Positions 49,657 through 58,420 are shown, counted from the stretch's first letter. The stretch: 64,000 nt of DNA from DAOUBP01 sp034432655 (GCA_034432655.1 DAOUBP010000082.1:41132-105131), one strand, 5' to 3'. Program-made: numbers and translations. Notes: generated by a model from the letters alone, not told the origin.

Positions 49657-50709
49657 TCACAGCTTCGCCATCACCGCTTCCAACGCCTCGCGGCTGGGTC
49701 GCAGCTTTTCCTCGGCCAGCAGGGCCAGCGGCGTTTCGCTGAAGTGTAACAGATCGTGCAGGGTCGGCCGTTCCGACGGGTTGATGTAGATCAAACCGGT
49801 GATGAACTGTTGATTCTGCCGTGCCTGTTCCAGGGTGCGGAACGCGTTGAGCTTGTCCGTCGGATCGTAGTCCGGATCGAGCTTCTTCAGCACGATGCGC
49901 GAGCCATCGTGCATGGCCACCTCCATCTCCCCCTCGTAGTAGCCGATGGTGATCTCTTCGTAATGCGGGATGAAGTTCAGCTCGTTCAGCGGTGTCTCCT
50001 TTTGCTTGCCCCAGCTGTAGCTCTTGGTCGAGTCATCGTGGTTGTTAAAGGTGACGCACGGGCTGATGATGTCCAGCACGGCAATACCGCGGTGATGGAA
50101 GGCGGCCTTGAGCAGCGTTTCCACCTGGCGCGGGTCGCCGGCAAAGCTGCGGGCCACAAACGTGGCATTGGCCGCCAGCGCCTCCATGCAGATATCCAGC
50201 GGCGGCAGCTGGTTGATACCTGCGTATTTCAGGCGCTGTCCCAGATCGGCGGTGGCGCTGAATTGCCCCTTGGTCAGGCCGTAGACACCGTTGTTTTCCA
50301 CGATGTAGATCATGGGCACATTGCGGCGCACGGCGTGTTTGAACTGACCGGTGCCGATGGAGGCGGTGTCGCCGTCGCCGCTGACGCCGAGGATGGTCAG
50401 GTTGCGGTTGGCAACGGCTGCTCCGGTGGCCACTGCAGGCATACGGCCGTGCACACCATTGAACGCATGGCTCCAGCCCAGAAAATAAGCGGGCGATTTG
50501 CTGCTGCAGCCGATGCCGCTCATTTTTACGACCTGAGTCTGATCTATCCCCAGTTCCCAGGCTACGTTCATGATGCGCTGGCTGATGGAGTCATGGCCGC
50601 AGCCTTTGCACAAGGTAGACGGCGCGCCTTTGTACGCGCTTTTCTCCAGGCCCAGGCTGTTGAGCCTGGGGGCAGCGCCTTTGGCGGTGATTTCAGTCGG
50701 TGTGTCCAT
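49657..50709 (-). CDS. korB: 2-oxoacid:ferredoxin oxidoreductase beta subunit
   Basis: The 350-residue subunit holds the ThDP site (VSGDGDTASIGTGQFKHAVRR, then ENNGVYGLTKGQ) and the FeS Cys motif STLCKGCGHDS, with further Cys in GIGCSSKSP. It oxidatively decarboxylates a 2-oxoacid with CoA and ferredoxin; 2-oxoglutarate is likely by sequence style but not proven. GTGAGGTGAAGG lies ahead of the ATG. It follows korA by eight bases and converges on gdhA. Confidence 0.92.
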   Translation of the reverse strand: MDTPTEITAKGAAPRLNSLGLEKSAYKGAPSTLCKGCGHDSISQRIMNVAWELGIDQTQVVKMSGIGCSSKSPAYFLGWSHAFNGVHGRMPAVATGAAVANRNLTILGVSGDGDTASIGTGQFKHAVRRNVPMIYIVENNGVYGLTKGQFSATADLGQRLKYAGINQLPPLDICMEALAANATFVARSFAGDPRQVETLLKAAFHHRGIAVLDIISPCVTFNNHDDSTKSYSWGKQKETPLNELNFIPHYEEITIGYYEGEMEVAMHDGSRIVLKKLDPDYDPTDKLNAFRTLEQARQNQQFITGLIYINPSERPTLHDLLHFSETPLALLAEEKLRPSREALEAVMAKL

Positions 50710-50717
50710 CCTTCACC

Positions 50718-52568
50718 TCACATCTTGCTCATGATCGTTTCCGCAATCCACTCGCCCGCCAGAGGAAGGCCGTTGCAGCGGGCCACCGAGACCAGGCCGC
50801 CGCTGCACAACGGTTCCTCTGAGAGCAGAATCTGGTGCAGTTGTCCGTCGTGGTTGTTTTCTACGACGAAGACGCGGTCGTAGCTGTGCATAAAGGCCCG
50901 CACGGTGTCGTTGATCGGCAGCGCGCGCAACCGCAGGTAGCTGGTCTCAATCCCGGCCGCGCGCAGCAGGTCGCGGGCTTCGACCACGGCCGGGTGGTTT
51001 GATCCGATGCTGATGATGCCGATCCGCGCCCCTTCGACTTCATCTACCACCGGGGGCGGGACCAGCTTGCGGGCCGTCTCGAACTTGCGCGCCAGGCGGC
51101 GCATGTTGTTTTCCCAGTCCTCGGGCCGCTCGCTGTAGGTGGCATATTCGGTGTGCCCGGTGCCGCGGGTGAAATAAGCGGCCGCCGGATGCGGGGTGCC
51201 CGGCAGGGTGCGCCAACCGATACCATCTCCGTCCACATCTTTGTAGCGCGCCCATGAGCCGCCCAATTCCTTAAGCTGTTCCAGGGTCAACACTTTGCCG
51301 CGGTCCATCGGCTTCTCCGGGTATTCAAAGCGGTCGCTGATCCACATATTCATGCCCAGGTCCAGGTCGCTCATCACGATCACCAGGGTTTGCAGCCGTT
51401 CGGCCAGGTCAAAGGCCGTGATGCCGAACTCGAACGCCTCTTTCGGATCGGCGGGGAAGAGCAGCACATGGCGGGTGTCGCCGTGGCTCAGGTAGTAGGC
51501 CGCAGCGATGTCGCCCTGGCTGGTACGGGTGGGCAGGCCGGTGCTGGGGCCGATGCGCTGGATGTCCCAGATGACGGCCGGCACCTCGGCGAAGTAGGCC
51601 AGGCCGGCAAACTCGGCCATCAAATCCAGGCCAGGCCCCGAAGTGGCGGTCATCGCGCGGGCGCCGGCCCAGCCAGCACCGATGACCATGCCCAGGGCGG
51701 CCAGCTCGTCTTCGGCCTGGATTACGGCGAAGTTGGCCAGGCCGGTCTCCGGATCGGTGCGCAATTGAGGCAGGTATTTGTTCAGGGCGTCCACTACGCT
51801 GGATGCCGGGGTGATGGGATACCAGGCCACCACCGTGACGCCGCCGAAAATTGCGCCCAACGCGGCGGCCGTGTTGCCGTCTATCAGGATCTTGTCCTCG
51901 TTGAAGCCCGTCATGCGCTCGACGCGATAGGGGTCGGCCTTGGGCAGGTTGGCCACAGCCCAACTGTAGGCGCTGCGCACCATGTTCATGTTGAGCTCGA
52001 TCGGCTTAGGCTTGCCGTCGAAACTCCACGATACCGCGTTTTCGATCTCGGCCATGTCAATGCCCAACAGATGGGTCAGCACCCCCACGTAGACCATGTT
52101 GGCGATGTAGTCGCGCAGCTCGAAGGGCAGCTTGGCATCTTTGACCAGCTTGCTGACCGGCATGGGGTAATAGGTTACATCGGCACGACGGGCAGGGATG
52201 GGCAGGCTATCGTCGTAGATGACTACACCCCCTTCCGCTACGCCGGCCATGTCCTCGGCCACGGTGCGACCGTTCATGCACACGACGATCTCATACGGCT
52301 CGCGGCGGGCGAGATAGCCGTCTTTGCTGAGCCTGATGAGGTACCACGTGGGCAGGCCTTGGATGTTGCTGGGGAACAGGTTCTTGCCGTTGACCGGGAT
52401 GCCCATTTTGAAGAATGCCCGCAACAGGACGCCGTTGCTGGTCTGGCTGCCCGAGCCGTTGACGGTGGCGATCTTCAGAGTGAAATTGTTGATAACCGGC
52501 GGCCGTGCCCCGGCGATTTCGGCTGCCGGCTGAACACTGCCGATGGATACTTGTCCCTCTACGTTCAT
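50718..52568 (-). CDS. korA: 2-oxoacid:ferredoxin oxidoreductase fused gamma-alpha subunit
   Basis: The 616-residue protein fuses a gamma domain (residues about 25-215, VNGSGSQTSNGVLLRAFF) to the alpha subunit (from about 225, VAWYPITPASSVVDAL, AEDELAALGMVIGAGWAGAR, TATSGPGLDLMAEF). The fusion is the common two-gene KorAB arrangement. Its ATG overlaps the regulator stop (ATGA) with AGGAGAACC upstream, so regulator and enzyme are co-translated. Electrons go to ferredoxin; the HdrD-like and Nuo proteins elsewhere in the window could receive them. Confidence 0.93.
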   Translation of the reverse strand: MNVEGQVSIGSVQPAAEIAGARPPVINNFTLKIATVNGSGSQTSNGVLLRAFFKMGIPVNGKNLFPSNIQGLPTWYLIRLSKDGYLARREPYEIVVCMNGRTVAEDMAGVAEGGVVIYDDSLPIPARRADVTYYPMPVSKLVKDAKLPFELRDYIANMVYVGVLTHLLGIDMAEIENAVSWSFDGKPKPIELNMNMVRSAYSWAVANLPKADPYRVERMTGFNEDKILIDGNTAAALGAIFGGVTVVAWYPITPASSVVDALNKYLPQLRTDPETGLANFAVIQAEDELAALGMVIGAGWAGARAMTATSGPGLDLMAEFAGLAYFAEVPAVIWDIQRIGPSTGLPTRTSQGDIAAAYYLSHGDTRHVLLFPADPKEAFEFGITAFDLAERLQTLVIVMSDLDLGMNMWISDRFEYPEKPMDRGKVLTLEQLKELGGSWARYKDVDGDGIGWRTLPGTPHPAAAYFTRGTGHTEYATYSERPEDWENNMRRLARKFETARKLVPPPVVDEVEGARIGIISIGSNHPAVVEARDLLRAAGIETSYLRLRALPINDTVRAFMHSYDRVFVVENNHDGQLHQILLSEEPLCSGGLVSVARCNGLPLAGEWIAETIMSKM

Positions 52569-53278
52569 ACGGGTTCTCCTTGAAGTTGTTTGGTGTTAAT
52601 TGAGAGTTCATGGGCTACGCCCATACGGTCAATGAGGCGCATGTGCTGGATCAAGAGCTCTTTGCCCGTGGCATAGTCCCCGGCCTGGATAGCCTGGGCG
52701 ATCCGGGCATGATAGTCCCACACCTCTTGTAGATAATTGTAATCCGCATACGTGTTCAATTCTACGGCTTCATAAGCATCCCAATACGCCTCCAGCAGCC
52801 CCAGCACGAAAGGGTTTTCCAAACGCCTGAAGATTCCCAGATGAAAGGCCCGGTGTTCAGGATAAGGTATCTGAATGCGCTCGTCGGAGAGCTTATCCTG
52901 CGCCTGGGCTACAAGTTCGATCAGGTAAGTCTTGTCTTCTGGGGTGAGCGACGTCACGGCTTCGTCCCAGAACGTCGTCTCCAGGTGGATGCGCAGGGCG
53001 CTGTAGGCCTGGAAGGCGTTGGGTTGCAAGGCCAAAGCGATCAACAGACTCAATCGCACGGCGGGGGTGAACTGGTAGGGCAGGCAACGAATGCCACGGC
53101 GCGGGCTGGCTTCCACCAGGCCCAGGGTGCGGGCTACCTCAAACTGCTCCCGTAGTTTACCTGTGCTGATGCCGATCTCGGCACCGATCTCGTCCAGGGA
53201 CGGCAGACGCGCGCCGGGTTCACAACCGTGCGTTAGCAGGTAACGCAAGAACTCGGAGTCAATTTTGGACAGAATCAT
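52565..53278 (-). CDS. GntR-family (FCD domain) transcriptional regulator
   Basis: The 237-residue protein has an N-terminal winged helix-turn-helix (LPSLDEIGAEIGISTGKLREQFEVARTLGLVE) and a C-terminal all-helical FCD domain with metal-ligand-like residues (HRAFHLGIFRRLENP, DYHARIAQAI). It is a FadR/LldR-like regulator. The ATG at 53278 is used; the frame continues upstream without support. It heads the korAB operon, so it probably controls it by sensing a metabolite such as a 2-oxoacid. A TTGAT-rich dyad between its promoter and start may be the operator. Confidence 0.85.
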   Translation of the reverse strand: MILSKIDSEFLRYLLTHGCEPGARLPSLDEIGAEIGISTGKLREQFEVARTLGLVEASPRRGIRCLPYQFTPAVRLSLLIALALQPNAFQAYSALRIHLETTFWDEAVTSLTPEDKTYLIELVAQAQDKLSDERIQIPYPEHRAFHLGIFRRLENPFVLGLLEAYWDAYEAVELNTYADYNYLQEVWDYHARIAQAIQAGDYATGKELLIQHMRLIDRMGVAHELSINTKQLQGEPV

Positions 53279-53301
53279 TACAGATGCCTGACGAATGCTT
53301 T

Positions 53302-53358
53302 GATTGATTTGATCAATTGAATTGATTAAAGTATAGCAGAATTTCGGAAAGAAAGCAA
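53302..53358 (-). promoter_or_regulatory. Promoter and possible operator of the regulator-korAB operon
   Basis: Minus strand TTGCTT (53358-53353), 17-nt spacer, TATACT (53335-53330) preceded by TGC. Just downstream the sequence is built of TTGAT/ATCAA motifs including a perfect TTGATCAA dyad (53309-53316), a plausible operator covering the start site. Confidence 0.65.
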
Positions 53359-53424
53359 GTAATTGCCCTGCCATTTTGGGATCAGAAATGCGGAGGCAAT
53401 TTCTGCCCTGCCTGACGGCTGTCA

Positions 53425-53453
53425 TTGACCGGTTGCAGGCATGGTGGTATGGT
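53425..53453 (+). promoter_or_regulatory. Promoter of the histidine kinase gene
   Basis: TTGACC (53425-53430), 17-nt spacer and TATGGT (53448-53453), about 85 bases before the ATG and divergent from korAB. Confidence 0.55.
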
Positions 53454-53537
53454 AGCTGCGTTCGTATCTCGCAAAATGGCGCAGGTTAGTGTCAGTCAGG
53501 TTTCCTTTGGGAGAATCTCGAGGAGAGCGGGCTATTC

Positions 53538-54884
53538 ATGACAGAACGAACGGCGACTGAAATGTCTGCAACCAGTGCGCAGTCTGTGACAACCGACGCA
53601 GTATCTGCAGATCGCAGGCTGCGGACTATGTTCGAGCTTACCAGGATCGTGGCCTCCCAGGACGATCTGGATAAAATGGTGCCAGCACTGCTGGCCAGTC
53701 TCATTAAAGGCGTGCCGCCGGCCGATGCCGGTTTGTTAGTGCTCCATAATCCGCTGTCCGATGTCCTGGAGGTCAAGGCTGCTCAAGGGTACGATCTGGA
53801 CGTGTTGCGCGGACTCCAGTTGGTACCTGGGGAATCTATCACCGGCCGGGCTTTCTTGACAGGTGAGGCGGCCATATATTCAACACCCGAGGCCACCGCG
53901 GCTGCCATGACCACCATGCGCCCTGAGAACCTGGAGATCTTGCAGCGGGCGACGGTGGGAGTGCCCAGGCCACGCAGCGCAATTTGCGTACCGCTGATTA
54001 CCGGGAACAATAAAGTGGGTGTGCTGCTATTGGAAAATCTCCGTCAGCCCGGCGCGTTCAGCACCGATGACCTGGCTTTCCTGATCCCCATCGGTGACCT
54101 GCTAGCCCTTTTCATTGAGAACACCCGGCTGCGAGAGGAATTGGCCGCAGCGCGCTCGCAGGAAGAGGCCAATCGCCTGAAAGCCGAAGTGATGTCTACG
54201 CTGGCTCACGAGCTACGTACCCCGCTCACCTCCATCAAGGGGTATTCGACCATGTTGTTGATGGAGGAGATCTCGTTCAGCCCTGAGACCCAACGGGAGT
54301 TTTTGAAGATTATTGATGAAGAGTGCAACGTTTTGGAAGATCTGATTCACGACCTGCTGGAATCGTCCATAATTGACGCTGGCTTTTTGCGTCTGGAAAT
54401 TCAGCCCGTGCGCCTGCCGCGCCTGGTGCGAGAAGTAGTTGCCGATTTCATGCATCGCAGCGACATCCATCGCTTTGTGGTGGATTTCCCCGGCGATTTT
54501 CCGCTGGTGGCGGCAGATCCGCAACGGATCACTCAAGTGTTGCGCAACCTGATTGACAACGCAGTAAAGTATTCCCCCGATGGCGGCCTGATCGTGGTTC
54601 GGGGACAGGTGTTGACTTCGGAGGTGGTCGTCAGCGTGGCGGATCAAGGTGTGGGGATTGCCCCGGAGCATTTGAATCGGTTGTTTGAGAAGTTCTTTCG
54701 GGTCAAAACGGGGCTGGGCCGTCACGTGGTGGGCACCGGCCTGGGCTTGCCGATCTCACGCACAATTGTAGAAAGTCACGGTGGCCGTATCTGGGCCGAG
54801 AGCCAAGTCGGCCAGGGGACGACCCTCTATTTCACGATCCCGCTTGGTGATCTGGGACGGAGAGAGAACGATGAGTCCGTATGA
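53538..54884 (+). CDS. GAF-domain sensor histidine kinase
   Basis: The 448-residue kinase has no transmembrane helix, so it is cytoplasmic. A GAF domain (about residues 28-185) is followed by HisKA with the phospho-acceptor His224 (STLAHELRTPLTSIKGY) and an ATPase domain with N-box (NLIDNAVKYSP), G1 (DQGVGIAP) and G2 (GTGLGLPISR). The ligand of the GAF domain is unknown; a small metabolite or redox cofactor is plausible. GAGGAG precedes the start. It overlaps the response regulator gene by 14 bases. Confidence 0.92.
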   Translation: MTERTATEMSATSAQSVTTDAVSADRRLRTMFELTRIVASQDDLDKMVPALLASLIKGVPPADAGLLVLHNPLSDVLEVKAAQGYDLDVLRGLQLVPGESITGRAFLTGEAAIYSTPEATAAAMTTMRPENLEILQRATVGVPRPRSAICVPLITGNNKVGVLLLENLRQPGAFSTDDLAFLIPIGDLLALFIENTRLREELAAARSQEEANRLKAEVMSTLAHELRTPLTSIKGYSTMLLMEEISFSPETQREFLKIIDEECNVLEDLIHDLLESSIIDAGFLRLEIQPVRLPRLVREVVADFMHRSDIHRFVVDFPGDFPLVAADPQRITQVLRNLIDNAVKYSPDGGLIVVRGQVLTSEVVVSVADQGVGIAPEHLNRLFEKFFRVKTGLGRHVVGTGLGLPISRTIVESHGGRIWAESQVGQGTTLYFTIPLGDLGRRENDESV

Positions 54885-55587
54885 AGTGGGGCACAAAACG
54901 AAGGTCCTGGTGGTGGACGATGAACCGCGCGTGTTACGGTTGGTAAGCGAAATTCTGAAGACGGTAGGCTTTCACGTGATGGTGCTGAGCAACGGGAGGG
55001 CCGTTGCAGAGACGGTTGCGCTTGAACGGCCCGATCTGGTGCTGCTGGACGTACTCCTGGGGGACGGCCCAAGCGGATTCGAAGTGTGCCGGCGCATCCG
55101 GGAGTTTTCGGATGTCGCAGTTATCATGTTGACCGCTAAGGCCACCGAAAATGACATCCTGGCAGGTTTCGAGGCTGGCGCGGACGACTATCTCACCAAG
55201 CCTTTCAGCGCCAAAGAGCTGATTGCGCGGGTGCAGGCTGTGCTGCGGCGGACAAAACGTCCAGGGGAGACGGTTACGGCCTCTCTGGTTTGTGGCGACC
55301 TGGAGATCAACTTCGTCCGGCGATCGGTAACGCTCCGAGGTCAGGAGGTCTCGCTGACCCGCACAGAGTATGAACTGCTGTATCAATTGGCGCGCAATGC
55401 CGGCCGCGTTCTGTCCCACGCCGACTTGCTGACGAGGGTATGGGGTCCTGAGTACCGCGATGATGTGGATTATCTGCGTGCCTATATCCGGTATTTGCGT
55501 AAGAAGCTCGAGTCCGATCCTGCCAACCCACAACTAATCCTTACCTCGCCAGGTGTCGGTTACATGCTGGCCTGTCCCGACCAATAA
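54871..55587 (+). CDS. OmpR/PhoB-family response regulator
   Basis: The 238-residue protein has the receiver domain (VLVVDDEPRVLRLVSEI, phospho-acceptor Asp in LVLLDVLLGD, Lys in DYLTKPF) and a C-terminal winged helix (SLTRTEYELLYQLARNAGRV, then VDYLRAYIRYLRKKLE) typical of OmpR-type DNA binding. The ATG at 54871 is chosen because it starts at the receiver; a longer frame overlaps the kinase. It is translationally linked with the kinase. A strong terminator follows, so kinase and regulator form a two-gene operon. Targets are unknown; neighbouring kor and gdh genes are candidates. Confidence 0.93.
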   Translation: MSPYEVGHKTKVLVVDDEPRVLRLVSEILKTVGFHVMVLSNGRAVAETVALERPDLVLLDVLLGDGPSGFEVCRRIREFSDVAVIMLTAKATENDILAGFEAGADDYLTKPFSAKELIARVQAVLRRTKRPGETVTASLVCGDLEINFVRRSVTLRGQEVSLTRTEYELLYQLARNAGRVLSHADLLTRVWGPEYRDDVDYLRAYIRYLRKKLESDPANPQLILTSPGVGYMLACPDQ

Positions 55588-55617
55588 ACTCTCTGCCGAA
55601 AGTGTCCTCGGGCACGT

Positions 55618-55648
55618 AACGCCGTCCATGTTGGACGGCGTTTTTTTC
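55618..55648 (+). terminator. Rho-independent terminator after the response regulator
   Basis: AACGCCGTCC, a 5-nt loop, GGACGGCGTT and a T7 tract: a textbook terminator. Confidence 0.95.
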
Positions 55649-55776
55649 ACGCATTTTTCATGAATTGGCCGGGCCTTTCTATGCGTTTTTCATGGTTATC
55701 GCGCTATGATATCCGTGTGTTTGAGAGTCAAATCACAATCTTTCCCGTTGCCGGGATATTCTGAAGGAGGCCGATC

Positions 55777-56319
55777 ATGACCGACACGTACACCTCAACC
55801 AAGACTTTTGATCTTGAGTTCTCGCTGCCTGATGCAGTGACAGCGGCGACCAACGCAATCACGCGCGCCCTGGCATTTTGTGCCCGGAAAATGCGCATAG
55901 ATGATGCCACATTTATACCTGGATTGCTGCGTCAGAGCAACACTGCCGCCCACAGCTATTTCGAATATGGCCTGGCCCGGGAGCTGGCCGAACACATCGC
56001 GGCGCTGGATGACCAGGTGCAGGCCGTCTACCTTTACACTCCGGACGCCACGCCCGAGGACGTCATCTTCGGTGACATGAAGCCGACCCTGGTGCATCTG
56101 ATCGTGTGGGCTCAGCGCAAAACCAATGCGCTGACATCGTTGCTGGAGTCACTTGACCGGGCGCTGGCCCAGGCCTATGCTGAAATCATCGGCGTCCCCC
56201 AGCAGGGGCATCTGTTGGACGCTCAAGTGGTGGACGATGCGGAGGTCCATTCGGGCAGTGGCTTCGGCGCCATGTTGAACTGGCTGTATAACCGGCCATT
56301 GCTGGTCTGGAAGCGGTGA
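55777..56319 (+). CDS. Hypothetical protein upstream of the second glutamate dehydrogenase
   Basis: The 180-residue acidic-neutral protein begins FDLEFSLPDAVTAATNAITR and contains a central AVYLYTPDATPEDVIFGDMKPTL-type segment (the 20-residue core is YLYTPDATPEDVIFGDMKP) and a C-terminal MLNWLYNRPLLVWKR. No signal peptide or transmembrane helix is visible and no family was recognised. It starts after GAAGGAGG and ends 15 bases before gdh2, so it is co-transcribed. A regulator or small partner of the dehydrogenase is possible but unproven. Confidence 0.75.
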   Translation: MTDTYTSTKTFDLEFSLPDAVTAATNAITRALAFCARKMRIDDATFIPGLLRQSNTAAHSYFEYGLARELAEHIAALDDQVQAVYLYTPDATPEDVIFGDMKPTLVHLIVWAQRKTNALTSLLESLDRALAQAYAEIIGVPQQGHLLDAQVVDDAEVHSGSGFGAMLNWLYNRPLLVWKR

Positions 56320-56334
56320 GCTCTGGAGGCAACG

Positions 56335-57657
56335 ATGCAGCAGCCATTGACGCAAACGCAAACACAGCCCGAAGCCACGCTGGTCGTGGCCGCGCCCTCT
56401 TTGAAGCAAGATTTGTGGGATACTGTTTTGGGCGCTTTGGATGATGCAGCAGCCCGTTTGAACCTCGATCCGGGCATTCACGCCATCCTGCGTGAACCTG
56501 AACGGGAGCTGATCGTCAGCGTCCCGGTGGTGCACGACGATGGCACCATCCGCGTGTACAAAGGCTATCGGGTGCAGCACTCCAGCGCACGCGGACCGTG
56601 CAAGGGGGGTATCCGCTACCATCCCGATGTAAACCTGAACGAGGTCAAGGCGTTGGCGGCTATGATGACCTGGAAGTGCGCTGTGGTAGGTATCCCCTAC
56701 GGCGGCGCCAAGGGCGGGATTCAGGTGGATCCATCCGGCATGTCGCAGCGTGAGATCGAGCGCATGACACGTCGTTTTACGGCCATGATCCTGCCCATCC
56801 TGGGGCCCAAGCGCGATATCCCAGCACCTGATGTGAACACCAACCCGCAGGTGATGGCCTGGATCGCCGATACCGTCAGTATGTTGGGTGGCTCAGCTAT
56901 GCCCGAGATTGTAACGGGCAAGCCGACAAATATGGGCGGCTCCCGTGGTCGCAAAGAGGCTACAGGTCGCGGTGTGGCGATCGTCACGGGGGAACTGTTG
57001 AAGCTGATGGGCCGTGCCACCACTGAGACGTCTGTGGCAGTGCAGGGTTATGGCAATGTGGGATCGTATGCTGCGCGCATCTTGCGCGAAATGGGATGCA
57101 AGATCGTAGCGGTAAGTGATGTGAGCGGCGGCATCTACAACCCCCATGGCCTGGATTTGGACGCAATTGATAAAGCCATCGCTGATCATCCGAAGCGACT
57201 GTTGGCCGGCTACACTGCTTCCGACGTGGATCGGATCAGCAACGAGGAGCTGCTGGAGGCCGACGTGGATGTCCTGATCCCGGCCGCGTTGGAGCATCAG
57301 ATCCGTTCGGATAACGCGGACCGCATTCGGGCGCGGTATATCATCGAGGGCGCCAACGGTCCTACCACCCGTGAAGCCGATGCTATCCTGGAAAGCCGCG
57401 GGGTCATTGTGGTGCCCGACATCCTGGCCAACGCCGGTGGGGTGGTGGTGAGCTATCTGGAGTGGGTGCAGGACCTGCAGAATTTCTTCTGGGAAGAAGA
57501 GGAGGTTAACCAACAGCTCGCCAACATCATGGTGCGCAGCTTCCATGAGGTATGGGGTTATGCGGAGGCACAAGAAGTGCCGTTGCGCCTGGGCGCGTTG
57601 ATGTTGGCAGTTGACAAAGTGGCGGAAGCAGTGAGATCCCGGGGCATTTGGCCTTGA
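56335..57657 (+). CDS. Glutamate dehydrogenase (second copy)
   Basis: The 440-residue enzyme shares the first copy's motifs: GYRVQHSSARGPCKGGIRYH, TWKCAVVGIPYGGAKGG, DIPAPDVNTNPQVMAW and the coenzyme motif GYGNVGSYAAR. It carries an extra 20-residue Gln/Thr-rich N-terminus. It is clearly a paralogue (about 8 kb away) rather than a recent duplicate. GGAGG lies close before the ATG. Two copies may differ in coenzyme (NAD versus NADP) and direction; this cannot be settled from the sequence by eye. Confidence 0.9.
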   Translation: MQQPLTQTQTQPEATLVVAAPSLKQDLWDTVLGALDDAAARLNLDPGIHAILREPERELIVSVPVVHDDGTIRVYKGYRVQHSSARGPCKGGIRYHPDVNLNEVKALAAMMTWKCAVVGIPYGGAKGGIQVDPSGMSQREIERMTRRFTAMILPILGPKRDIPAPDVNTNPQVMAWIADTVSMLGGSAMPEIVTGKPTNMGGSRGRKEATGRGVAIVTGELLKLMGRATTETSVAVQGYGNVGSYAARILREMGCKIVAVSDVSGGIYNPHGLDLDAIDKAIADHPKRLLAGYTASDVDRISNEELLEADVDVLIPAALEHQIRSDNADRIRARYIIEGANGPTTREADAILESRGVIVVPDILANAGGVVVSYLEWVQDLQNFFWEEEEVNQQLANIMVRSFHEVWGYAEAQEVPLRLGALMLAVDKVAEAVRSRGIWP

Positions 57658-57782
57658 GTTCACGCTCGCCGGTGAGAATAGCGGTTTTCGGCCCGTTCCG
57701 AGGTGCGTCCGTTCCGGAGCATCCGTGACGCCGCCAGCGTTGCACAGGAAGCGCGCCGCCCTCAGCAGGCCGTGACAACCGG

Positions 57783-57835
57783 CAGGGGCCCGATCCAGCG
57801 ATCAGCTGAGTCGGGCCCCTGTTGCTTTGTCTTAA
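57783..57835 (+). terminator. Strong hairpin after the second glutamate dehydrogenase gene
   Basis: CAGGGGCCCGA (57783-57793) pairs exactly with TCGGGCCCCTG (57811-57821); the following TTGCTTTGTCTT is only moderately U-rich. The rest of the 265-base gap carries a TATACT (57881-57886) about 40 bases before bcp. Confidence 0.7.
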
Positions 57836-57880
57836 CCTTGAATTGTACGCCGCGCTGCTTACCGCTATGTCGAAGCTTTG

Positions 57881-57886
57881 TATACT
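57881..57886 (+). promoter_or_regulatory. Possible -10 of the bcp gene
   Basis: TATACT preceded by TTTG; no good -35 at 16-18 nt. Confidence 0.35.
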
Positions 57887-57922
57887 CTCTTCTCAGATCT
57901 ACTATGCAATAAGGAGACTAAA

Positions 57923-58420
57923 ATGACACCCTCAAAACCGACCTCAGTTCCAGCCGATGTCCCCAGTGTGGGCAGCCCGGCGCCTGATTTCGAGCTGCCG
58001 GCCGACGATGGCAGCACCGTGCGCCTGAGCGACCTGCGCGGGCAGCGCGTTGTGCTCTATTTCTACCCTAAGGACGACACGCCCGGTTGTACGACGCAGG
58101 CGTGTGGCTTCCGGGATCACTATCTGGAGATCGCTGAGAAGAACGCGGTGGTCTTCGGCATCAGCCCGGATGGGGTGCAGAGTCACGTGAAATTCCGGAC
58201 CAAATACAACCTGCCGTTCCGGCTGCTGGCCGACGAAGATCACAAGGTGGCGGCGTTGTACGGCGTCTGGGGCGAGAAAAGCATGTACGGCAAGAAGTAC
58301 TTCGGCATCATCCGCTCCCACTTCGTCATAGACGAAGAAGGCAAGATCGCGGACGTGCAGTACAACGTGAGCCCGGCTGTGAGCGTGGAAAGCGCCTTGG
58401 CAGCGCTGCGGTTGCGGTAA
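57923..58420 (+). CDS. bcp: Thiol peroxidase Bcp (peroxiredoxin)
   Basis: The 165-residue peroxiredoxin has VGSPAPDFELPADDG, the peroxidatic Cys in PKDDTPGCTTQACGFRD (second Cys five residues on, the resolving Cys of the Bcp/PrxQ type) and the GVWGEKSMYGKKYFGIIRS segment. It reduces H2O2 and organic peroxides in the cytoplasm with thioredoxin. The ATG at 57923 after AAGGAG is used. Apparently monocistronic. Confidence 0.95.
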   Translation: MTPSKPTSVPADVPSVGSPAPDFELPADDGSTVRLSDLRGQRVVLYFYPKDDTPGCTTQACGFRDHYLEIAEKNAVVFGISPDGVQSHVKFRTKYNLPFRLLADEDHKVAALYGVWGEKSMYGKKYFGIIRSHFVIDEEGKIADVQYNVSPAVSVESALAALRLR

